Source: Alteromonadaceae bacterium (GTDB lineage: Bacteria > Pseudomonadota > Gammaproteobacteria > Enterobacterales > Alteromonadaceae). From it: a stretch of 64,000 nt of DNA. Location: assembly GCA_013373625.1 (NCBI GenBank), contig JABXHM010000002.1, positions 1 through 64,000 of the forward strand. Reading direction: 5' to 3'. The notes beneath the pieces were generated by a model. That model was not told the DNA's origin, searched no databases, and saw only the letters and a program-made list of their open reading frames with translations. This document shows positions 40,484 through 49,829 of the stretch, piece by piece. Numbering within the stretch: position 1 is the first letter of the stretch; every line of letters starts with the position of its first letter. The translations under genes were made by a program, and so were the position numbers.

Positions 40484-41238
40484 GGACCTACCTTACTTTG
40501 TTGACTCCAGGTTAAAAACGGCTGCCAGCTTACCAATAACTGGCTGATTTCGCTATCCACCCCGGTACTAATTGTGAGCCATTTTCCGTTTACCGGGTGA
40601 TAAAATGCCATGGAGACACAGACCAGCATTAACCGTCGGTTATTAAATTGATGACGCATAAAGGCATTATGCTTACCATCACCATGTGTGGTATCGCCAA
40701 CAATTGGATGACGCAGGTGTTGAATATGACGGCGCAACTGATGTTTACGGCCAGTGTGGGGGCGCATCCCCAACCAACAGTAGCGTGTTGAAGCATAGCG
40801 GCCTACAGCAAAGGGCAAGTCGTAGTGCGCCAGCGGCCAGTAATCAGAATGTGCCGTTTGCGGCGCGACATCGCGAGTGCGATCCGCATCAGCGTATTTA
40901 TCCCAGCGGTATTTCAGTGCGTAATCAATCATGCCCGGCGCTTTTACATAGCCGCGCACCAGCGCCCGATAAGACTTATGCATGCTGTTGCTCATCATTT
41001 GTTGGTTCATCCTTGAGGCTGTTGCAGCGTCTAAGGCAAACAATAACAATCCTGCGGTGGGCCGGTCTAAACGATGCAGCGGATACACATGGCGGCCAAG
41101 TTGGTCACGCAATATCTGCACGGCGAAACGGGTTTCATGTTTATCGATGGGACTACGGTGAACCAGTAAACCAGCCGGTTTGTAGATCGCGACAAGATAT
41201 TCATCCTGGTAAACAATTGGCAATATTTCTTTATCCAT
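40471..41238 (-). CDS. truC: tRNA pseudouridine(65) synthase
   Basis: RluA-family enzyme that modifies U65 in the T stem of tRNA-Ile and tRNA-Asp. 255 residues from ATG 41238. Catalytic region HRLDRPTAGLLLFALD with the essential Asp, preceded by the YKPAGLLVHRS block. The MRPHTGRKHQLRRHIQHLRHPIVGD motif is family-typical. The ATG overlaps the yqcC stop by 8 bp; a 10-codon longer start inside yqcC is rejected. Confidence 0.95.
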   Translation of the reverse strand: MDKEILPIVYQDEYLVAIYKPAGLLVHRSPIDKHETRFAVQILRDQLGRHVYPLHRLDRPTAGLLLFALDAATASRMNQQMMSNSMHKSYRALVRGYVKAPGMIDYALKYRWDKYADADRTRDVAPQTAHSDYWPLAHYDLPFAVGRYASTRYCWLGMRPHTGRKHQLRRHIQHLRHPIVGDTTHGDGKHNAFMRHQFNNRRLMLVCVSMAFYHPVNGKWLTISTGVDSEISQLLVSWQPFLTWSQQSKVGPWQL

Positions 41239-41563
41239 GCACAGTTTTACTCCACTCATCGAACTCACTAATTACCGCCTGTACGACCTGGTGGTCATGG
41301 CCCCAGGTCATGTGCGCCATAGGCAATATGCTCATAGGCGGGGCAATTTCACCGCGGCTGAAGAGTGCATCAAGGCGAGGAATAAAAATAAACTGCAACC
41401 ATTGCTCAAAGGTAAGGGTGTCGCAAGCGAAGGGTTGTTGACTGGCCAACGCTTGCGCTGATGGCATTTGTGAAGACCATATATCCGCGGTTATCATAAC
41501 CGACTTAAGGCGCATTAATAATGCTGCGCCCCGATGTTGTATGTTGTGTGATTCACGAATCAT
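41231..41563 (-). CDS. yqcC: YqcC family protein (DUF446)
   Basis: A 110-residue small cytoplasmic helical protein. The family core is visible: QPFACDTLTFEQWLQFIFIPRLDALF, then MAHMTWGHDH near the C-terminus. Function is unknown; it is the first gene of the yqcC-truC-yqcA operon. The ATG at 41563 aligns best with the length of the E. coli protein, though internal Met codons could also serve. Divergent from the DUF3549 gene with about 60 bp between. Confidence 0.9.
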   Translation of the reverse strand: MIRESHNIQHRGAALLMRLKSVMITADIWSSQMPSAQALASQQPFACDTLTFEQWLQFIFIPRLDALFSRGEIAPPMSILPMAHMTWGHDHQVVQAVISEFDEWSKTVHG

Positions 41564-41623
41564 TACGCGCTAACTCCAATGCCTGTTACACTATGCGCAA
41601 ATTTTGTTTTTACTAATATCAGC

Positions 41624-42670
41624 ATGAATTCAAAGAGTATTCACTCGCTGAGCGAGTTTCTATTACATGCGGGCACAGATTATCGCATTTTTGACCTGGG
41701 ACGTGGTGTTTTTCCGGTACGTTCGCAAGACTTCCTGGATATTGAAAATGGTAAAGCCTGCCCACCCTGTCCACGACAGCAGCACGCCTGGTACGCCGTG
41801 GTATTTTGGCAAACTCAGCATCAGGCACAACGCTACATCTGGTTTGTAAAATTCCCACTCGATGAACAAGGCCTGTTAATTCAGGCTTCCCGAAATCACT
41901 TTTTGCAAATTATTGTGGATGCGCTGGGTAACCAGATTGCTGGTGAACAAGGCAGCGATGACTTGCCGGATAATCCGTACACATTTGTTCCCAGTCAGCA
42001 ATTAATGGCGCAGTTTTCAGCCATCGCTCGCCACACCCTCAATGACCCGAAAAGTGAGGCTTTGGAGCAAGCAAAGCAGTATCTGCAATCGCCAGCGATT
42101 ATTGACTGGCAAAAATTGCCGGTACAGGCCATTGCCGACCTGGCAGTTGGTATTGATGAGAGCCAGGCCGCACATATTATTAATCACTTTGGTCAGTTTA
42201 GTGCGCCGTTTTTAGATACGTTGTTCAGCAGCCTGGAGAGTGTTTCACTACCTCACAACCTGAACACCTTTTTTATCGAACAGTTACTTGAGTCTGCCGC
42301 CGATGCCTCGCAACAAGCCAAAACGCTCGGCCTCTTAAGAGCGTTGAGCACGCCCGAATTTAACCCTGAAATTAATCAGGCTATCAACACATTATTCGAT
42401 AAAATCACCAAGCCAGACATGGATTTACTAAGCGTCATTGCAGGACGCCATGATGCGCAGTTAGACACGCTCGCGGCACAGCGTTTTTTAGAGGCTGCCG
42501 CCATAGCTGACGCACAAGGCGCATTTCAACATGAACTATTTATCGGACTATTTACTGATTTAGTGCAAATTCCAAGGTTACGTCGCACACTGTTAACCTT
42601 GGCCAGGGCCCATCAGAATAACCCGGTTATGCAAGCACCGCTAAGCGCATTGTTTGATAAGGCAGGATAA
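41624..42670 (+). CDS. DUF3549 family protein
   Basis: A 348-residue cytoplasmic protein of unknown function. The N-terminal part (about 1-130) contains FDLGRGVFPVRSQDFLDIE and a Trp-rich strand region (YAVVFWQTQHQAQRYIWFVKFPLDEQG, residues within 45-85). The rest is a helical, repeat-like region (about 150-348). It is found beside yqcC/truC and DUF3301 genes in marine gammaproteobacteria such as vibrios. The ATG at 41624 is preferred to one 45 bp upstream, which adds a hydrophobic leader overlapping the divergent promoter region. Six bp separate it from the next gene, so the two form an operon. Confidence 0.85.
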   Translation: MNSKSIHSLSEFLLHAGTDYRIFDLGRGVFPVRSQDFLDIENGKACPPCPRQQHAWYAVVFWQTQHQAQRYIWFVKFPLDEQGLLIQASRNHFLQIIVDALGNQIAGEQGSDDLPDNPYTFVPSQQLMAQFSAIARHTLNDPKSEALEQAKQYLQSPAIIDWQKLPVQAIADLAVGIDESQAAHIINHFGQFSAPFLDTLFSSLESVSLPHNLNTFFIEQLLESAADASQQAKTLGLLRALSTPEFNPEINQAINTLFDKITKPDMDLLSVIAGRHDAQLDTLAAQRFLEAAAIADAQGAFQHELFIGLFTDLVQIPRLRRTLLTLARAHQNNPVMQAPLSALFDKAG

Positions 42671-42676
42671 GAGTAA

Positions 42677-42988
42677 GTGAATTTATTCGATGTATTGTTA
42701 TTAGTGGTTTTATGCGCCGGCGCGGCGTTTTTCTGGCGCATCCGGACTATTTCTGAATATGCCAGCCAGTACCTTAAACACTATTGCGAACAACAGCGCT
42801 TGCAGTTGGTTAGTGTTGCCCGCCAGTCAACCCGCCCTATGATTTATCGGGGTAAACTCGACTGGCGAAGTAATTTTGTTTTCGAGTTTTCATCGACCGG
42901 CGACGATTGTTATCAAGGCAAATTACAGTTAAACGGCCTGACGGTCGTCAAAACTGAAACACCGCCTCACCGCATCAATATGCATTAA
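42677..42988 (+). CDS. DUF3301 family small membrane protein
   Basis: A 103-residue protein. One N-terminal transmembrane segment (about 3-20, LFDVLLLVVLCAGAAFFW) is followed by an amphipathic helix (SEYASQYLKHYCEQQRLQL) and a beta-rich cytoplasmic or periplasmic tail containing YRGKLDWRSNFVFEFSSTGDD and YQGKLQLNG. Function unknown. Starts with GTG 42677 preceded by GAGTAAG; co-transcribed with the DUF3549 gene. Confidence 0.85.
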   Translation: MNLFDVLLLVVLCAGAAFFWRIRTISEYASQYLKHYCEQQRLQLVSVARQSTRPMIYRGKLDWRSNFVFEFSSTGDDCYQGKLQLNGLTVVKTETPPHRINMH

Positions 42989-43050
42989 CTCCCCCCAAGC
43001 ATACCCCCCAAAACTTATCATCCGATTCAACAGTCCTGCGCACTTTAACA

Positions 43051-43070
43051 ACGCCTCAAACAGGAGGCGT
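43051..43070 (+). terminator. Hairpin after the DUF3301 gene
   Basis: ACGCCTC-AAACAG-GAGGCGT is a perfect 7-bp stem 60 bp beyond the gene. The following sequence is CATTAAAT, not a T run, so termination is only suggested. Confidence 0.4.
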
Positions 43071-43136
43071 CATTAAATAAAGTATACGATTTAATGAGTT
43101 TGTGGTTCCGTTTTTAGTCACTGCGGCGTCTTTAGA

Positions 43137-43166
43137 GTTGAAGTGTGCACTGACTGGCACTTCAAC
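43137..43166 (+). promoter_or_regulatory. Inverted repeat in the leader of the first TonB receptor gene
   Basis: GTTGAAGTG (43137-43145) and CACTTCAAC (43158-43166) are perfect 9-bp arms around a 12-bp spacer, ending about 38 bp before the start codon. It could be an operator or a leader RNA hairpin. Confidence 0.45.
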
Positions 43167-43204
43167 CAAGCATAAATAACATTAAATTAAACGGGAACTA
43201 AATC

Positions 43205-46200
43205 ATGCACGTAAAGAAACTCACTTGTTTCAAACGTGTCGCGCTCGCCTCAGCCATTATTTCTGCATTAGGCATAAACGCTCATGCACAAGAAGCGAAT
43301 GACGACACTACCGACACCGAGAACGCTAAAGTCGAAAAAATAGCCGTGGTTGGTTCCAAAATAGCAAATATGCGCACCGAAGCAGCACTCCCGGTAGCTG
43401 TGATTGGCCAGGATACCATGGATGCATTGGGTACTGTAGATGGCAACGAATTGATCCGTAGTATGCCACAAATGGGCGACATTACCTGGAACGAATCCTG
43501 GATACCGGGTAGTAGTAATGCGGCCCGCGGTGATATGGGATCTATGAACCTCAAAAACATGGGCGCATCAAATACACTCTTACTCATCAATGGACGCCGC
43601 TCGGTTATTCATCCAACCACTTCCACCGTTGATGACGGCGTTTCCACCACCACGTTTAACTCTAACGCCATCCCCATGTACGGCCTTGATCGCATTGAAG
43701 TGTTACTTGATGGTGCTGCGGCTATCTATGGCTCAGATGCAATTGCGGGTGTCGTTAATGTCGTAACCCAGGGCAATTTGAGTGGTGCAGGTGTCAAACT
43801 AAAATACGGTAAAGCGATGGGAACAGAACGCGCCGATACCGACCTCACTGGCTATTATGGTACCGATTTTGACAGTGGTAAGGGCAATTTCTCTTTGATG
43901 TACAATGTTTTTTATCGTACTGCCCAGCGCACAGGCGATAAATGGTATACCGCCACAAGTGACCGCAGAGACTTCTTACCCGGTACCGATCTGGCGGGCA
44001 CCGCAGCACTGGACGGCAGAAGCAGTTATTCACCCTGGGGCGTGTTTAACGCACCCTACCAGATTTTTCAAAATGGAGTCGCTCTCACCAATGCCTCGGG
44101 CCACTTCCATGCAGAACTGGCTGACTCTGCAGATTGCGTGGACTCTTCTTACGCTGATACTTGTTTTGCCGTCGGCAGTACCCCCAGAGAATACCGATAT
44201 GATGGTAGTAAAGACAGTGTTTACCAGACACCTCAGGTTATGCGTACTAACTTGTTTTCTACCTTTACGTATTTTATTCAGCCTGATTTAGAATTTTTCG
44301 GTGAAGCGGGCATATATTATGCCGATACCAAATATCTGACCGGCCCTGGCGGTTTTTCCAGTAGTCAGGAAATCATCATCCCCGCGAACGCCTATTATAA
44401 CCCGCTGGGTGCCATGACGCTTGCTGATGGCAGTTTGAACCCCTACCGCTTACCCGGTTTGGATAACGTACCGGCAGAAGGCGCTGTTTTAGAAGTGCAA
44501 TCACACCGACTGGCTGAACTGGGAACAATGAATGTTGACGTAGAAAATAGTCAGTTTCGTTTGCTTACTGGTCTACGCGGTTGGACGGCAAACGACTTTG
44601 AATGGGAAAGCGCTATTTTAGTGTCACAGGCTAAATCCATTGACGTTTCAGAGGTTATCAATGTACAACAATTGGCCGCGTCAATGTCTGGCACAACGGC
44701 AGATGCCTTCAACCCTTTCGTCGGGGGTAATACACAGCACATAAATTATGGTGGTAGTGGTTTTAATTCAGCGGAAACTTTGTCGAGTTTCCTGGATAGC
44801 TCAACCCGCGAAAGTACGTCGCAATTAGCCTCTTGGGACTTCAAAATCAATAAATCTGACATGTTGGTTTTACCGGCCGGAGATCTGGGTTTTGCTGCCG
44901 GAATTGAAGTACGTTATGAGTCCCTCAAAGACGATCGCGACCCATTGGTTGACGGCTCTGCGCCCTACATCAACGAATATGATGGTTCTGAATTTGACAG
45001 TAATTTAGGTGGTTCCAGCCCCACACCGGACTCTTACGGTAGCCGCAATGTAAAAACAGCCTACATGGAATTTGCAGTGCCTTTAGTGTCGCCTGATTTT
45101 AATATTCCGTTAGTGCAATCAGTAGATATGCAACTGGCGGGGCGTTATGAGAGTTACAGTGATGTGGGCGATATCTCTACGCCTAAAGTGGCGCTTGCCT
45201 GGGCAGTTGATGACAACCTCGTAATTCGAGGCTCCTGGTCTGAAGGCTTTAAAGCTCCGAATCTGGAAGTGCTGAATGCATCGGAAATGGTCCGCTACCT
45301 GAACTTTACTGATTTTATCTATTGTGAAGCGGCATTGCGCACCGGGGAAATCGCCAATTACTCCCAGTGCAGTGACAGGTACCCTATCACCTGGCATATG
45401 GCAGGAAACAAAGATTTAAAACCAGAAACGTCAACCAACCAGTCTGTAGGCGTATTATTTACTCCACAGTTTTTACCCAAGTCCTGGGGTAACGTCAAAA
45501 TGACCCTGGATTTCTGGCAAATTCAATTGGATGACCAGATTGGCGTGGCAGGTGCTGAGGAGGTTCTTATTTCTGACCTTTTCCTACGCACGGTGGAAGG
45601 AACGGTAGACCCACGAATTGTGCGTTTTGACCCTACGCCGAATGAAATAGCTCGTTTCGCAGGCACTGGTCTTGATCCGGTAGGCCAAGTGCAGTACATG
45701 CAAACAAACTACGCCAATCGAAACTCGCTGGAAGCCAAAGGCATGGACTTTACTTTTGATTGGCGCAGTGTCCCGACCGACTATGGACAGTTCTCATTCA
45801 ACTTCACTGCCTCTCAATTACGCAGTTATCAGCAAGCGCTCTCTGCGGAAATGCAAATCGCCAGCGATGCCCAGCAGGCAGGTTTGCTTGACCCTTTCAT
45901 TTCGATAGTCTCAGCGGACGAAGTTGGCCAGAATGGCAGAAAGCCTGAGTGGAAACTGATGAGTTTCACTACCTGGTCATACGAAAATTTTGTTTATCGT
46001 TTATCCGCCCAGTACACCGACAGTGTTATTTCCGGACGGTATGCGAACGGTGATGACTTTGTGGTGCCTTCAACCACAATCTGGAATACATCAGCCCAGT
46101 ACGAATTCGATGAAAATACCCTTGGTGGTCTTATCGCGGAAGTGGGCGTTCGTAACTTGTTTGATAAAACGCCTCCGTTGAGTTCAAACGGAACGTACCT

Positions 46201-46261
46201 GGCGAACATGTATTTGCCTTACACGCGATACATTTATGCCAGTATTGAAAAACGCTTTTAA
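43205..46261 (+). CDS. TonB-dependent outer-membrane receptor (no signalling domain)
   Basis: A 1018-residue receptor. Signal peptide about 1-28 (ending INAHA), then a plug domain about 45-190 beginning KVEKIAVVGSKIAN, with SNAARGDMGSMNLKNMGA and LLLINGRRSVIHPTTS. A large 22-stranded barrel follows, ending YASIEKRF with terminal Phe. It lacks the N-terminal STN domain, so it imports but should not signal. Long stretches are nearly identical to the receptor at 49830-53192 (for example NGRRSVIHPTTSTVDD and LLDGAAAIYGSDAIAGVVNV), so both probably bind the same or related substrates. It has its own leader and a strong terminator. The size and plug style match receptors for bulky carbohydrates or peptides; the substrate is unknown. 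Confidence 0.93.
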   Translation: MHVKKLTCFKRVALASAIISALGINAHAQEANDDTTDTENAKVEKIAVVGSKIANMRTEAALPVAVIGQDTMDALGTVDGNELIRSMPQMGDITWNESWIPGSSNAARGDMGSMNLKNMGASNTLLLINGRRSVIHPTTSTVDDGVSTTTFNSNAIPMYGLDRIEVLLDGAAAIYGSDAIAGVVNVVTQGNLSGAGVKLKYGKAMGTERADTDLTGYYGTDFDSGKGNFSLMYNVFYRTAQRTGDKWYTATSDRRDFLPGTDLAGTAALDGRSSYSPWGVFNAPYQIFQNGVALTNASGHFHAELADSADCVDSSYADTCFAVGSTPREYRYDGSKDSVYQTPQVMRTNLFSTFTYFIQPDLEFFGEAGIYYADTKYLTGPGGFSSSQEIIIPANAYYNPLGAMTLADGSLNPYRLPGLDNVPAEGAVLEVQSHRLAELGTMNVDVENSQFRLLTGLRGWTANDFEWESAILVSQAKSIDVSEVINVQQLAASMSGTTADAFNPFVGGNTQHINYGGSGFNSAETLSSFLDSSTRESTSQLASWDFKINKSDMLVLPAGDLGFAAGIEVRYESLKDDRDPLVDGSAPYINEYDGSEFDSNLGGSSPTPDSYGSRNVKTAYMEFAVPLVSPDFNIPLVQSVDMQLAGRYESYSDVGDISTPKVALAWAVDDNLVIRGSWSEGFKAPNLEVLNASEMVRYLNFTDFIYCEAALRTGEIANYSQCSDRYPITWHMAGNKDLKPETSTNQSVGVLFTPQFLPKSWGNVKMTLDFWQIQLDDQIGVAGAEEVLISDLFLRTVEGTVDPRIVRFDPTPNEIARFAGTGLDPVGQVQYMQTNYANRNSLEAKGMDFTFDWRSVPTDYGQFSFNFTASQLRSYQQALSAEMQIASDAQQAGLLDPFISIVSADEVGQNGRKPEWKLMSFTTWSYENFVYRLSAQYTDSVISGRYANGDDFVVPSTTIWNTSAQYEFDENTLGGLIAEVGVRNLFDKTPPLSSNGTYLANMYLPYTRYIYASIEKRF

Positions 46262-46324
46262 GCGCTGATGCGAATCAATTGGCGCTAAGCGTACTTAAGT
46301 TTCATCGCTGATAAGCCCTGTTAG

Positions 46325-46358
46325 GCCCCTCTTTTCATTCTAAAGAGGGGCTTTTTAT
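46325..46358 (+). terminator. Intrinsic terminator after the first TonB receptor gene
   Basis: GCCCCTCTTT-TCATTCT-AAAGAGGGGC, followed by TTTTTATT. A perfect 10-bp stem. Confidence 0.95.
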
Positions 46359-46794
46359 TGTCAACAGTACAATGCAGTGTTCATTGAATAATCCGTATAG
46401 AAATTGACACCTCACGTAACCAACTTTAACGCGTTTATATCTGCTTATCTCCAGACGACTTGCATACTGAGTTAAAAGACCAGCAATCGCCGCTTGGCTG
46501 CAAGGTGTTCTGGTAAGGCTGGGTTGTGCAGTATTGATGACATCAAATTAAGCAAGTATAACGGGGCCAGAGGAACATACAGGTAATGAGGAAAACTTTA
46601 GCGATAACAGTGCAACTAAGGAAGTTTTCTTAAATGCAGTATCTTATGGATTCCTCTGATGCTGACTAAGCTATCAGGGCAATAACAGTGGGTACGAATA
46701 ATGTGGCGTCGATTGTGCAAACTATGTCGTCATTGCACTCTTTAAGTCAGTGAATAGCTGACCACAGATGGCATCTGCGGCCAGACATTTAACT
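46359..46794. other. Noncoding gap between convergent genes
   Basis: About 435 bp between the receptor terminator and the inverted repeat at the amidohydrolase 3' end. I see no convincing reading frame, RNA gene or mobile element in it. Confidence 0.6.
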
Positions 46795-46838
46795 AGGGTC
46801 TGTTGATCTTTGCTGTTCACCAAAGGTCAACAGAACCT
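46795..46838. repeat. Imperfect 18-bp inverted repeat at the amidohydrolase 3' end
   Basis: AGGGTCTGTTGATCTTTG and CAAAGGTCAACAGAACCT flank CTGTTCAC, with two mismatches. It touches the amidohydrolase stop codon. The core CTGTTGACCTTT also occurs at about 28754-28765. It could act as a terminator stem or be a remnant of a palindromic mobile repeat. There is no T run. Confidence 0.6.
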
Positions 46839-49785
46839 AATGTCCTGAATATGACATATCCAGCAATTGCTCAAGTGTGTAGGCCTGTCCATTGGCAATA
46901 ACCGTATTCACCTTAGAGGTGTTATAAATATCCGCCAGCGGATCGGCATCTAACAATACAATATCAGCCAGATAGCCTTGCTTGATTCTACCTGCATCCA
47001 GGTACAGCGCATCAGCTGCCACTGATGTGGCAGACTTTAACGCTTCGGCCGGTGTAAAGCCCGCCTGATTAACGTAGAAGTTAATCTCAGCAATCAAATT
47101 CATGCCCAGCACTAAATCAGTGCCAGCTGTAATTGTTGTGCCCCGGTCGTACAGACTTTTTAAGGCAATAGCCTGTTGTTTTAAACTCGCCATATAGGCA
47201 GCAGGGATATTCCGGGGAGATGTCACACCTTTTTGTGTCCATTGCGGATAGAGTGGCAGCCTCTTATCTTTCTGCAGTTCCGGATGATCAGCGACCAATA
47301 TATTGAGAGAGCCAAAAACGGTAGGGGTGACCGTTTTATCCATTAACAGGGTCGCATCTTTGTAGGCTTTTCCGCCGATATGCTTGGGGCTATATCCTCT
47401 TCGGCTCGTCGCGCCCATATGCTCAACGCGATCAACACCAATTTTAGACGCCGGGTAAATCTCATGGGTAGTTACCGCAACGCCCATTTCCTGATGAGCA
47501 AACTCCACCACCCTCTGCTGCTGTGCGTCAGGTAGTCTTACGTAACTCTTCAACAGGTCATATTTAAGTGCCTTCGCTCTATTTAACTCTTTCTCCAAAT
47601 GCGCCGGGCCGGAAATGGCTACACCCATTTTATAATAGACACGTTGCCACTCCATCAAATGGCCAGTTGTGAAAATTCTTGGTCCAACTCTAACACCCGC
47701 CTCACTGGCTTCCCGATCTTCAATGCCATGATAAGGCTGGTTACCCGGATCGCGCACCGTTGTGATACCAAACGCCAGCCAACCTCTGTGTGCACCTTGC
47801 CCAAAATCTTTCTGCGGATGAACGTGACTTTCAATTAGGCCCGGTATCGCATATTTACCGGTGCCGTCTATCACATCGTATCCATCCGTAGACTTGGCTC
47901 CACGAGGGTTGACCGAGGTGATCATATTCCCTTCAATAAAGATATCCTGGTCGCTTAGTAGTGTATTGTTTTCACCATCAAAGAGGTATGAAACCTGTAT
48001 CACTTTCTTATCGTCAGGCTTTTTCAGGGTATAGGTCATGTCGAACGGGATACGTTCAGCGACTCCGGTAAACACATTGACCTTTTTAAGTGTGTCATCA
48101 GACTGATAAAGGATTTCGGTAGAATCTCCCGACCACGTAGGATTATGAGCAATTTCAGAGGTTAGGCTGCGCGGAGGGCCAACCGGATGGCCGCCATCAT
48201 CGACTGGCCACACATTTAGTTCGCCAGCGTAAATACCTGCCATTTTGCTGCCGTCCGGCGACCAAACCGGCCCGCCGCCACCTCTGGTGTCGATAGATAA
48301 ATTGTCTACCGGCTTACTCCAGTAAGGCTTGTCGCCATTTATTGGAAAAATGAACCCTTGATTGGTGCCTTCACGAAAACTCGCTGAAAATTGCGCCGGT
48401 AATGACACCATAACTTTCTGACTGTCAGCCGACCATGATGGTTTACCCGGTTGCTTAAGCGTTCTACTAAGAGGAACGGCCGTGTTTGCGTTTAAATCAT
48501 ATAAACCGAGGCTAGCCTCACCCCACATTCTGTCAACACTCAGGTACGCAATCTTGCTACCATCTGGTGACCATGCGGGCCCTAAAGGCTGAGTTTGCAG
48601 GTTCGTCAGCTGCCTGGAGGTGCCGTCTTCTAGGTTGTGCAACCAAAGTTGCATTTTGTCGCCGCCACGATCCGATGCATAAACCAGTGATTTTCCATCG
48701 GGAGACCAGGCTGGATCAGCTTCCATATAATGATCATTGGTTAAATTGACGGGTTTTTCACCAATTGTCATTAAGTACAAATCGCCCAGCGCAATAAACG
48801 CAACCTGTTTACCGTCAGGTGACAAGGAAGGGCGCATTATGCCTAGTACTGGTCGAGGTTGGTCGGAATGAAAGTCTCTGGTTTTTCTGTCATAGACTGG
48901 CTTTAGTGTTGCCAGTTCTGCCGTGAAATCGATGTTTTTTACGCTCTTGGCATCGTTGACATCCCGCACTTTAATTTTGCCATCTGCAACATAAACAAGT
49001 TCACCGCTATTGTTCTGGCTTGCCTTAAATTCAAAAACGTCTTCATCGTCAGCAACCACGCGATCATTTGCTTTTAACGCGGTATGGTTATTGCCATCGG
49101 CAGCTACGTAAATAAGCGTCCTGGCATCTTTCCACAACATTGGCGTAATTGAATGTTTTGACTCCTGCTCGACAGTTTCTTCGCCACTCAACGAGGTAGT
49201 AACAATGGCAAAATTACCATTTCGATTGGTACTGTAACTAAGGTGTTGTCCATCCGGCTTCCATACCGGCATGCGATTTTCAAATGCATCATCGGTAACC
49301 TGAATTATTTCACCGCTAACTAACGACAACAACCATATATCGTAACTGTTATGACTATTTTTTCGGTCAGAAGCAAACGCGATAAATTGCCCATCCGGCG
49401 AAATGCTGGGTTCCCGATCATCATAAGGACCTCTGGTTAGTTCTTTCAGATTCTCCCCTGCACTATCAATCGACCACAGATCATAACCACCATCACGAAA
49501 CGCAAAATACACGATGGTTTTACTATCGGGTAACCAAACCGGCTGACGGGCATCCTGGAATTCATCTGTTAGCCTTTTCGCATCGCCGCCTTCAACGGGA
49601 ATGACCCACAGACTGCCTTGCAAATCCATAACGACCGTCTTTCCATCCGGGGAAAGAGAGGCTGCCATTGACGTTCCTTCTGAAACAGAAATTTTCCTTA
49701 AGTGATCTTTTTCAGCGAGTGCCGTGGCCGTTAACAGCTTAATGCCGACCATGAGGAGACACAGGTACCTTGTCGCAATTTTCAT
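46837..49785 (-). CDS. Exported beta-propeller (TolB-like) amidohydrolase
   Basis: A 982-residue protein. Signal peptide about 1-24, then roughly ten WD40-like/PD40 repeats (residues about 35-590), each with the 'SPDGK-IAF-SDR-G--D-W' pattern, followed by an amidohydrolase-superfamily domain (about 610-982). The complete metal site is visible: HVH of ESHVHPQKD, a Lys in LLKSYV (likely carboxylated), His in TTHEIYP, His in RVEHMG and Asp in AGTDLVLGMN. This architecture is found in secreted peptidase or imidazolonepropionase-like amidohydrolases. It lies 44 bp downstream of the STN receptor in the sigma-fecR operon, so it probably processes the imported compound in the periplasm or on the surface. 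Substrate not determinable. Confidence 0.88.
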   Translation of the reverse strand: MKIATRYLCLLMVGIKLLTATALAEKDHLRKISVSEGTSMAASLSPDGKTVVMDLQGSLWVIPVEGGDAKRLTDEFQDARQPVWLPDSKTIVYFAFRDGGYDLWSIDSAGENLKELTRGPYDDREPSISPDGQFIAFASDRKNSHNSYDIWLLSLVSGEIIQVTDDAFENRMPVWKPDGQHLSYSTNRNGNFAIVTTSLSGEETVEQESKHSITPMLWKDARTLIYVAADGNNHTALKANDRVVADDEDVFEFKASQNNSGELVYVADGKIKVRDVNDAKSVKNIDFTAELATLKPVYDRKTRDFHSDQPRPVLGIMRPSLSPDGKQVAFIALGDLYLMTIGEKPVNLTNDHYMEADPAWSPDGKSLVYASDRGGDKMQLWLHNLEDGTSRQLTNLQTQPLGPAWSPDGSKIAYLSVDRMWGEASLGLYDLNANTAVPLSRTLKQPGKPSWSADSQKVMVSLPAQFSASFREGTNQGFIFPINGDKPYWSKPVDNLSIDTRGGGGPVWSPDGSKMAGIYAGELNVWPVDDGGHPVGPPRSLTSEIAHNPTWSGDSTEILYQSDDTLKKVNVFTGVAERIPFDMTYTLKKPDDKKVIQVSYLFDGENNTLLSDQDIFIEGNMITSVNPRGAKSTDGYDVIDGTGKYAIPGLIESHVHPQKDFGQGAHRGWLAFGITTVRDPGNQPYHGIEDREASEAGVRVGPRIFTTGHLMEWQRVYYKMGVAISGPAHLEKELNRAKALKYDLLKSYVRLPDAQQQRVVEFAHQEMGVAVTTHEIYPASKIGVDRVEHMGATSRRGYSPKHIGGKAYKDATLLMDKTVTPTVFGSLNILVADHPELQKDKRLPLYPQWTQKGVTSPRNIPAAYMASLKQQAIALKSLYDRGTTITAGTDLVLGMNLIAEINFYVNQAGFTPAEALKSATSVAADALYLDAGRIKQGYLADIVLLDADPLADIYNTSKVNTVIANGQAYTLEQLLDMSYSGH

Positions 49786-49829
49786 GTTTTATCCTGTAAA
49801 AGTGATTGGTTATTCGAGTTGTCAGCTAG

